Assembly (NCBI RefSeq): GCF_000258175.1
Contig: NZ_JH636049.1
Span: forward strand, 3,511,482 to 3,575,481
Source of the DNA: Saccharomonospora xinjiangensis XJ-54
Lineage (GTDB): Bacteria > Actinomycetota > Actinomycetes > Mycobacteriales > Pseudonocardiaceae
Reading direction: 5' to 3'
DNA length: 64,000 nucleotides
Below are positions 58,156-64,000 of the stretch, piece by piece (the first letter of the stretch is position 1; each line of letters begins with the position of its first letter). The translations under genes were made by a program, and so were the position numbers. A model generated the notes under the pieces. That model did not search any database. It had not been told where the DNA came from and was given only the letters and a program-made list of their open reading frames with translations.

Positions 58156-58605
58156 TCAGGTGGTGTGGACGATCAGCACATCGACCCCTGATTTGCGCGC
58201 CACCTCGGAGGGAACCGAGCCGAGGATCCTGCCCGCGAGCGTGTTGAGCCCACGGTTGCCGACCACGAGCAGATCCGCGTCGTGGTCACGGACGATCTTG
58301 CGCAGCGACTCCACCGGACTGCCGACCACGGCGACGGTCTCCAGGGAGATCGCGCCCACTTTGGTGGCTCGCTCCCTTGCGGTGCGCAACGTCTCCTCGG
58401 CGGGAGCGGAGCCGACCACCTGGTATGCCTCGTCGCCGAGCACGTCCCTGGCTTTGTCCACCCTCTCCCTGCTCGCGGGGTAGTAGGCACACGCGATGAC
58501 GAGGGTGGCCGCGGAGTCGGCTGCGACCTTCGCCGCGCGTTCGACAGCGGCGAGTGACGATTCCGAGCCGTCGGTGCCGACGACGACGGTGTTGTAGGCG
58601 GCCAT
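58156..58605 (-). CDS. Universal stress protein (UspA domain)
   Basis: A 149-residue single-domain Usp. It begins NTVVVGTDGSESSLAAVERAA and carries the ATP-binding sequence GNRGLNTLAGRILGSVPSEVARKSG (G-x2-G-x9-G-S) near the C-terminus, so it probably binds ATP. It acts in stress adaptation and dormancy in actinobacteria. ATG 58605. The gene stands alone, with the minisatellite behind it. Confidence 0.9.
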   Translation of the reverse strand: MAAYNTVVVGTDGSESSLAAVERAAKVAADSAATLVIACAYYPASRERVDKARDVLGDEAYQVVGSAPAEETLRTARERATKVGAISLETVAVVGSPVESLRKIVRDHDADLLVVGNRGLNTLAGRILGSVPSEVARKSGVDVLIVHTT

Positions 58606-58681
58606 CCGGTCCTCCAGTCGGGTGTCGTGCCGGGTCTGGAGGGTGACAGTAGCGGGTTGGAGACGGCCGCGCAGCAGTTAC

Positions 58682-59821
58682 CTACTCGCGAGTCGGTTTT
58701 GTTGTGGTCACCGCTCGCACGCGCACTGTCGGTGCGGAAGCGCCGTCGCTGTTGTGTGCGGCCGGGTCCGTTGCCGGGCCGTCGCCGGACGGTGGGCGGC
58801 TGCCCGGCTGATCGTTGCCGCCCGTCGGGCCCCCGGTGCCGAGCGCCGATTCCGCCTCCGCGAGCATCGCCCTCGCCGCCTTGACCTGCTCGGCGATCCT
58901 GGAGCGAAGCGCGCGAAGCTCCTCGACGCGGGCCGTCGCCTCCGCGACGCGGCGGTTGGACTCCTCCGTCGCCTCCCTGACCCGGCGCTTGGCCTCGTCG
59001 GTGGCCTCGGCGACACGCGCGTTGGCCTCGCTGATCGAGTTCTGCTTGCGGCGGTTGGCGTCCTCGACGGATTCGCGGCGCCTGCGCTCGATCTCCGCCT
59101 CCGCCTTGGCCCGCTCGTCCGCGACCTGCGCCCTGATGGATGCCGCTTCCTCGGATGCCTCGCGCACCCGGCGTTCGGCCTCGGCCTTGCTCGCGGCTTC
59201 CTGCTCGGCCAGCACCCGCATCGACTCGGTGCGGCGCTGAGCCATCGCGATCTCGAAGTCCTCCTCGACCTGCGTGCGGCGCTGCTGCGCCTCGCGGTCG
59301 AGCCGGTCGCGTTCCTGCGCGGCCTCGGAGGTGATGCGTTCGCCCTCGGCGCGGGCGTCGTCGAGCACCTTGGCGTGCTCGGCCTCCATCTGCTTGCGCC
59401 GCTCGGCGAGCTCGGTGAGCAGCTGTTCGTATCGGGCGCGCATGGCGCTGGCGTCGGATTCGGCCTTGGCCCGGATGTGGCCTGCCTCGGCCTCCGCCCT
59501 GGCCTTGGTGTCGCTCGCCTCCTCCTGGGCGAGCCGCAACATGCGCTGGAGTCGCTCGGACAGTCCCTCGATGGACGTGGGTGGCTGGGCGAGCCGTTCG
59601 ACCTGCCCCCGCAGATCGTCGATCTCGATGCGCGCGGCCTCCAACTGTCTCGCCAGGTCCTCGGCCTGTGAGATGGCGGCGTCGCGGTCGGACATGAGCA
59701 TCTTGATGTCGGCGTCGAGCCGTTCCAGATGCTCATCGACCTGCGCGCGGTTGTAGCCACGCTTCTCGAAGTCGAAACCGGCACCCAGCGGCACGAGCTC
59801 CCGTTCCTCGCCAAGGCTCAT
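58682..59821 (-). CDS. DivIVA/Scy-like long coiled-coil protein
   Basis: A 379-residue protein. Residues 1-60 contain the DivIVA-type start (LVPLGAGFDFEKRGYNRAQVDEHLERLDADIKMLMSDRD), then about 270 residues of heptad coiled coil rich in Ala, Glu and Arg (EAERRVREASEEAASIRAQVADERAKAEAEI), and a disordered Gly/Pro/Thr tail. Such proteins organise polar growth or cell-wall machinery. ATG at 59821 is used; the longer frame to 60127 is not consistent. No partner gene is visible. Confidence 0.85.
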   Translation of the reverse strand: MSLGEERELVPLGAGFDFEKRGYNRAQVDEHLERLDADIKMLMSDRDAAISQAEDLARQLEAARIEIDDLRGQVERLAQPPTSIEGLSERLQRMLRLAQEEASDTKARAEAEAGHIRAKAESDASAMRARYEQLLTELAERRKQMEAEHAKVLDDARAEGERITSEAAQERDRLDREAQQRRTQVEEDFEIAMAQRRTESMRVLAEQEAASKAEAERRVREASEEAASIRAQVADERAKAEAEIERRRRESVEDANRRKQNSISEANARVAEATDEAKRRVREATEESNRRVAEATARVEELRALRSRIAEQVKAARAMLAEAESALGTGGPTGGNDQPGSRPPSGDGPATDPAAHNSDGASAPTVRVRAVTTTKPTRE

Positions 59822-59972
59822 GGTCCCCACCCTAGCGGGCGGGCTCTGCGGGCACTTTTCGGAGAGTCCGAAGGAGCGAGAGCGCTGTGTTTGACCGGCC
59901 GGCCAGTCCACGCGCATTCTGCTGGTACGGATCGCGACGAGGCGATCCGGTGCCCGCAGGAGGTGAGCATCG

Positions 59973-60353
59973 ATGGCTCGGATTTCCGATCGGACCTCGG
60001 CGAGGCCCTGGACCAGACCACACGACTGGGCCGAGGTCGTGCTCGGCGCGGTCCTCGCCCTTTCGCCGATCTGGTTCGACACCAACACGGCCGCGACCTG
60101 GACGATGGTGGTGCTCGGAGCCCTCATCGTGCTGGACGGCCTTGTGTCGTTGGCGATGCCCGGCGCCGTCTACGGCGAGGGCGTGCAGATCGTGCTCGGC
60201 GCACTCGCCTTCATCTCGCCGTGGGTGATGGGCTACACCGAGTTCACGGGTGCCGCGTGGACGTCCTGGATCGTCGGCGGGCTGACTGTGATCGCGGGTG
60301 CGGCTGCCCTTCCACTGGCCACAGCCGCCCACCGTATGGCAGGTCAGCACTGA
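59973..60353 (+). CDS. SPW-repeat membrane protein
   Basis: A 126-residue protein with four membrane helices and two SPW-type motifs: LALSPIWFDTNTA and LAFISPWVMGYTEFTGAAWTSWIVG. SPW proteins are common in actinobacteria with no defined role. ATG at 59973 has AGGAGGTGA 8 bases upstream. Confidence 0.9.
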   Translation: MARISDRTSARPWTRPHDWAEVVLGAVLALSPIWFDTNTAATWTMVVLGALIVLDGLVSLAMPGAVYGEGVQIVLGALAFISPWVMGYTEFTGAAWTSWIVGGLTVIAGAAALPLATAAHRMAGQH

Positions 60354-60471
60354 GCGCGGGGCCGCGCGGGACGATCAGTAGCTCGTCGGCCCCTTTCTTC
60401 TGTCGAGTGCTCGCGCATCGTGAACGGGCGCGGGCACTCGAAGGGCTGTTCGTGACGTGAGAGGGCGGTGA

Positions 60472-61086
60472 GTGCGAATGCCCCGGAGGCAGGACGGCGC
60501 TGTGCCGGATGCTTCGGCGAGGGAACGGATTCTCCAGGCCGCCGAGCGGCTCTTCGCGGAGTTCGGTTTCCAGGCGACTCCCACGTCCCGGATCGCCGAG
60601 GCGGCCGACGTTCCGAAGAGTCTCGTGCATTACTACTTCCGCCGCAAACCCGATCTGTTGACGGCGCTGGTGGAACGGCTGCCCGACGAACGGATCGACC
60701 CCGCGAGAGTGGTGGTGCGGGGTGACGTCGCCGAGAGCCTGCACCGGCTGGTCACCGAGTTGGACCGCAGGTTGTCCTCCTCGCGCGTGTTGTCGCACCT
60801 GCTGTGGCGTGAGGCCGACACCCACAGCGTTGTGCGGGAGGCGTTGCGCAACCGCTACGAGGCTTTGATCGCGCAGGTTCGCGCGGTGATCCTCGCGGCG
60901 GGGGTGCCCGCGCGGATGGCCGCCGACGTCGAGAGCGCGTCGGTACTGGTGGCGCGCGCCGTCAGCCACCGGCATTCGGTGGCGCGGCACACGGCGACAC
61001 CGGAGGAGATGCGCGCAGAGCTGTCGTTCATCGCCTCGGCCCTCACGGCCAGAACGCGAAGGGCCGACCGGGCTGCCGCCGAGTGA
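60472..61086 (+). CDS. TetR family transcriptional regulator
   Basis: A 204-residue TetR protein. The recognition helix region is ATPTSRIAEAADVPKSLVHYYFRRKPDLL (about 36-63), and the rest is helical with EADTHSVVREALRNRYEALIAQV. Target unknown: the neighbours are the SPW protein and an epimerase-like gene. GTG 60472 or ATG 60478 could be the start. Confidence 0.9.
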   Translation: MRMPRRQDGAVPDASARERILQAAERLFAEFGFQATPTSRIAEAADVPKSLVHYYFRRKPDLLTALVERLPDERIDPARVVVRGDVAESLHRLVTELDRRLSSSRVLSHLLWREADTHSVVREALRNRYEALIAQVRAVILAAGVPARMAADVESASVLVARAVSHRHSVARHTATPEEMRAELSFIASALTARTRRADRAAAE

Positions 61087-61214
61087 CCGGAAGGGTCGGG
61101 ACCTGGCCGACCGAGGCACTGCCGACACCGCGCCAGCGCACCGTGGCCGGGTCCGTCAGGAGGCACCCTCCGGCGCCGTCGGAGTTGACGCCGACGCCCA
61201 CCGACCGTGAGACG

Positions 61215-61685
61215 TCAGTGGTCCCCGGCCTGGCCGGGGTCGGCTGCGGGCTCGACGAGTTCCACCAGCACGCCGCCCGCGTCCTTCGGATGCACGAAGT
61301 TGACCTTGCTGCCCGCCGTGCCCTTGCGGGCCTGTGCGTAGAGCACACGCAGCCCTGCCGACCGCAGCGCGTCCGCGGCGGCTTCGACGTCGGTGACGCG
61401 GTAGGCGAGTTGCTGGAGTCCAGGGCCGCTGCGGTCGAGGAACTTGGCGATGGTCGATCGTTCGTCAACCGGTGCCAGCAACTGCACGGCGGCCCCGCCG
61501 GTGTCGCCGGGCGCCCGCAGCATCGCCTCACGGACACCCTGCTCCTCGTTCACCTCGACGTGGGTGACGACCAGCCCGAAGTGCTTCGTGTGGAACGCGA
61601 TGGCGGCGTCGAGGTCGGGCACGGCGATGCCGACATGATCGACAGCCGTGATGAATCTCGACAGCGAGTCCAGTGCCTCGTCCAT
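61215..61685 (-). CDS. Methylmalonyl-CoA epimerase-like (VOC superfamily)
   Basis: A 156-residue VOC protein. Two beta-alpha-beta-beta-beta modules are clear: ITAVDHVGIAVPDLDAAIAFHTKHFGL, then VQLLAPVDERSTIAKFLDRSG, GLQQLAYRVTDVEAAADAL and the metal-side motif NFVHPKDAGGVLVELVEP. Conserved His and Glu give the metal centre. Methylmalonyl-CoA epimerase interconverts R and S isomers in propionyl-CoA catabolism. ATG at 61685 has no ribosome-binding site, but TATCCT about 8 bases ahead suggests a leaderless message. It is divergent to the thiolase gene. Confidence 0.88.
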   Translation of the reverse strand: MDEALDSLSRFITAVDHVGIAVPDLDAAIAFHTKHFGLVVTHVEVNEEQGVREAMLRAPGDTGGAAVQLLAPVDERSTIAKFLDRSGPGLQQLAYRVTDVEAAADALRSAGLRVLYAQARKGTAGSKVNFVHPKDAGGVLVELVEPAADPGQAGDH

Positions 61686-61836
61686 GGTCACGGAGGATAG
61701 ACCGTCCCCTGCGCACAGCAGTGATGTCGGTCGCGATCGGCCGGGCGGGGTCGGGGAAACGGTATCGTCGAAACATCGCTGATGCGCTGCGCCAGCGTCC
61801 CGCACCGTCGCGTCGATGACTCGCAGGAGGCATGTT

Positions 61837-63015
61837 GTGTCCGGTTCCGTGATCCTGGGCGCCGCCCGCACCCCGGTCGGAAAGCTTCTCGGCTCGTTGA
61901 AGGATTTCTCCGGCGCGCAGCTGGGTGGAATCGCCATCAAGGCGGCGTTGGAGCGAGCCGGCGTTCCGGCCGATGCCGTTCAGTACACGATCATGGGGCA
62001 GGTGCTCACCGCGGGCGCGGGACAGATCCCGGCGCGCCAGGCCGCCGTCGCCGCGGGCATTCCTATGGACGTCCCCGCGCTGACCATCAACAAGGTGTGT
62101 CTGTCGGGTCTCGACGCCATCGCGCTCGCCGACCAGCTGATTCGTGCTGGCGAGTTCGACCTCGTCGTCGCGGGCGGCCAGGAGTCCATGTCGCAGGCGC
62201 CGCACCTGTTGCCGACGTCGCGCACCGGTGTCAAGTACGGCAATGCGACCCTCCTGGACCACATGGCTCACGACGGTCTGTTCTGCGCGTTCGACCAGGT
62301 GGCGATGGGTGAGTCCACCGAGCGCCACAACTCCCGTTACGGCCTGACCCGTGAGGAGCAGGACGCCTTCTCGGCCCGATCGCACCAGCGCGCTGCCAAG
62401 GCCGCTGCCAACGGTGTGTTCGACGACGAGATCGTTCCCGTCGAGATCCCGCAGCGCAAGGGTGACCCCGTGCTGTTCTCCTCGGACGAGGGTGTGCGGG
62501 CCGACACCACCGCCGAGGGACTGGCGAGGCTGCGGCCTGCGTTCGCAGCCGATGGCACGATCACGGCGGGGTCGGCGTCGCAGATCTCCGACGGTGCGGC
62601 CGCTGTCGTCGTGGCGAGCAGGGCGAAGGCGGAGGAACTCGGCATCACCCCGCTTGCCGAGATCGGCGCGCATGGCGTGGTGGCAGGTCCCGACGCCAGC
62701 CTCCACGAGCAGCCGTCCAACGCGATCAAGGCTGCTCTCGCCAAGGCGAAGCTGGACGCGGACGCCCTCGACCTCGTGGAGATCAATGAGGCGTTCGCCG
62801 CCGTGGGCCTGGTGTCCGCGCGCAAGCTCGGTCTCGACGAGGAGAAGGTCAACGTCAACGGCGGTGCCATCGCGATCGGCCACCCCATCGGCGCCTCCGG
62901 CGCGCGTCTCGTCGTGCACCTGGTGCACGAGCTGAGGCGCAGGGGCGGCGGTCTCGGCGCGGCCGCGCTGTGTGGCGGTGGCGGCCAGGGCGACGCGCTG
63001 CTGCTCAAGGTCTGA
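61837..63015 (+). CDS. Acetyl-CoA acetyltransferase (thiolase II)
   Basis: A 392-residue thiolase. The acyl-accepting Cys is C88 in NKVCLSG, followed by [14 protein letters not shown], the His in [17 protein letters not shown] and the second Cys in ALCGGGGQG. It condenses or cleaves acetoacetyl-CoA. GTG at 61837 has AGGAGG 6 bases upstream. It lies divergent to the epimerase gene and complements the dehydrogenases at 48-50 kb in acyl-CoA metabolism, although they are not in one operon. Confidence 0.94.
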   Translation: MSGSVILGAARTPVGKLLGSLKDFSGAQLGGIAIKAALERAGVPADAVQYTIMGQVLTAGAGQIPARQAAVAAGIPMDVPALTINKVCLSGLDAIALADQLIRAGEFDLVVAGGQESMSQAPHLLPTSRTGVKYGNATLLDHMAHDGLFCAFDQVAMGESTERHNSRYGLTREEQDAFSARSHQRAAKAAANGVFDDEIVPVEIPQRKGDPVLFSSDEGVRADTTAEGLARLRPAFAADGTITAGSASQISDGAAAVVVASRAKAEELGITPLAEIGAHGVVAGPDASLHEQPSNAIKAALAKAKLDADALDLVEINEAFAAVGLVSARKLGLDEEKVNVNGGAIAIGHPIGASGARLVVHLVHELRRRGGGLGAAALCGGGGQGDALLLKV

Positions 63016-64000
63016 TCTTGTCACTGGTGTGCGCGCTCGCGTCGGTGAGCGCGCACACCAGCGCGGCGATCGCGGGTTGGAAGGCGTGGCTGGCCGGGGC
63101 CGCGTAACCCACCACCACGCCGTCGTATTTCCGTTCACCACTTGTGATCCAGTGCGGGCCCAGTGTGGCGAGCTGGAGCGAGTGCCTGCGGGCCGCGCTG
63201 ATCACGTCGGCCTCCTTCGGTCCCCCGTCGGGTAGGGGGATCAGCACGTGCAGACCGGCCGAGATCCCTCGGGGCGCGAACCCTTCGGGGAGGGCGGCCA
63301 CGATCCGGTCGCGTCGGCGCCGGTACGTCGCCCGCGAGCGCCGGACGTGCCGTGCGTACGCGCCGGAGTTCAGCAGCTCGGCGAACACGAGCTGGTCGAG
63401 CACGCCGACGACTCCTCTCGTCGCCTCCAACACCGACCGGAGGAGCGGGACGAGGAATCGAGGCAGCACAAGCCAACCCAGCCGTAGCCCTGGCGCGAGG
63501 GTTTTGCTCACCGAGCCCGCGTAGACAACGCATTCGGGCGCGAGCGCCTGCACCGCGCCGACGGGTGCGCGATCGAATCGGAACTCCCCGTCGTAGTCGT
63601 CCTCGATGACGAGCAACCCTTGCCGCGCCGCGCGCGCGAGTTCGGTGCGGCGGTGTGGCGCGAGCGTCACCCCGGTCGGGTACTGGTGTGCGGGCGTCAC
63701 CACGACGGCCGGTTCGGTGAGGTCGGCGACGCGGACGCCGTCGCCGTCCACGTCCACCCCGGTGACGGTGAGGCCGGAGGCCGTGGCGATGTCGCGGTGA
63801 ACCCACAGCGACGGGTTCTCGAAGGCCAGCCGGGTCAGGCCCCTCGCTCGCAACACGGCCGACAGCAGCGAGAGCCCGTGTGCGTATCCGGCGCAGACGA
63901 CGATCCGGCCGGGATCTGCCACCACGCCACGGGAACGGCGCAGGTGGTGGGCCAGTGCCTCCCGCAACGCGGGAACTCCGAGGACGTCCGGGAGGTCGAA
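63005..64000 (-). CDS. MocR/PdxR-type PLP-dependent regulator, N-terminus outside window
   Basis: The frame is open to the right edge, and 331 codons of the C-terminal aminotransferase-like domain are visible. It shows the start [26 protein letters not shown], the PLP environment [38 protein letters not shown] and the cofactor Lys in [17 protein letters not shown]. This is the MocR subfamily of GntR, in which a winged-helix domain precedes a fold-type I aminotransferase domain; the winged helix would lie beyond position 64000. Its stop overlaps the thiolase 3' end by 11 bases (convergent). Confidence 0.88.
   Translation of the reverse strand, partial: FDLPDVLGVPALREALAHHLRRSRGVVADPGRIVVCAGYAHGLSLLSAVLRARGLTRLAFENPSLWVHRDIATASGLTVTGVDVDGDGVRVADLTEPAVVVTPAHQYPTGVTLAPHRRTELARAARQGLLVIEDDYDGEFRFDRAPVGAVQALAPECVVYAGSVSKTLAPGLRLGWLVLPRFLVPLLRSVLEATRGVVGVLDQLVFAELLNSGAYARHVRRSRATYRRRRDRIVAALPEGFAPRGISAGLHVLIPLPDGGPKEADVISAARRHSLQLATLGPHWITSGERKYDGVVVGYAAPASHAFQPAIAALVCALTDASAHTSDKIRP

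Noticed and set aside
61528-63141. 537-codon minus-strand frame
   Set aside because: Antisense of the thiolase gene; no start signal and an Arg/Gly-rich product.

Overview
This window is high-GC actinobacterial DNA. It has GTG and TTG starts, many 4-base stop/start overlaps, EspG/PPE-type ESX genes, LytR-CpsA-Psr, SPW, PspC and DivIVA-like proteins, and a RepSA-type integrative element. The gene content fits a Pseudonocardiaceae-like actinomycete (Saccharomonospora/Amycolatopsis type); this assignment is an inference from families, not from a marker gene.

Layout. 0-6.3 kb: two divergent type VII secretion substrate sets. Leftward are a YbaB-like protein, an EspC-like small substrate (YxxxD) and a large Gly-rich WxG protein that runs off the left edge. 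Rightward are EspG, a PE-like helical protein (YxxxE) and a PPE-like protein. 6.4-11.6 kb: an ABC-F ATPase, small zinc-motif and DUF1232 proteins, a CYTH-domain protein, the C-terminal remnant of a large serine recombinase, a short-variable-loop tRNA with anticodon UAG, and a DUF3618 protein. 11.7-20.1 kb: TetR with a divergent Baeyer-Villiger-type monooxygenase, an XRE regulator, a LytR-CpsA-Psr protein, a rare fusion of a phospholipase A2 domain to a multi-pass membrane domain, and a membrane GGDEF protein. 20.1-20.9 kb: a region with no ordinary gene that holds three copies of a ribosome-binding site followed by a hexapeptide minigene M(S/T)DRDF, the most unusual feature here. 20.9-30.2 kb: MFS, SDR, acyl-CoA ligase, HhH-GPD protein and a complete Fe-siderophore ABC importer with an IdeR/DtxR-type iron box in the divergent promoter. 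30.2-39.1 kb: a MEDS/HATPase anti-sigma-like protein, a TetR-MFS efflux pair with a 33-bp operator, a conserved membrane protein with a methyltransferase, PspC, a pentapeptide-repeat protein and an aminoglycoside phosphotransferase.

39.5-44.7 kb: a compact 5.1-kb integrative element in a tRNA-Lys(CUU) gene. It is bounded by a 74-bp perfect direct repeat and carries a tyrosine integrase, a RepSA/HUH initiator, a KorSA-like GntR repressor with three CTGGCT(T/C)AAGCCA operators, a GNAT acetyltransferase and a 147-bp inverted repeat. No transfer or excisionase gene is visible.

44.9-64 kb: L,D-transpeptidase, SnoaL-like protein, a decayed patch with a shortened CYTH gene, 3-hydroxyacyl-CoA and acyl-CoA dehydrogenases, tRNA-His, oligoribonuclease, an Erm rRNA methyltransferase preceded by an RLR-type leader peptide, AlkA-like glycosylase, M50 protease, ProA, a DEAD-box helicase with a long leader, a 29-bp minisatellite, UspA, a DivIVA/Scy-like coiled coil, SPW protein, TetR, a methylmalonyl-CoA epimerase-like protein, a thiolase and a MocR-type regulator cut by the right edge.

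Themes: ESX secretion, fatty-acid/propionyl-CoA catabolism (ligase, two dehydrogenases, thiolase, epimerase), iron uptake, and a spread-out resistance set aimed at the ribosome (ABC-F, APH, Erm) plus MFS efflux.
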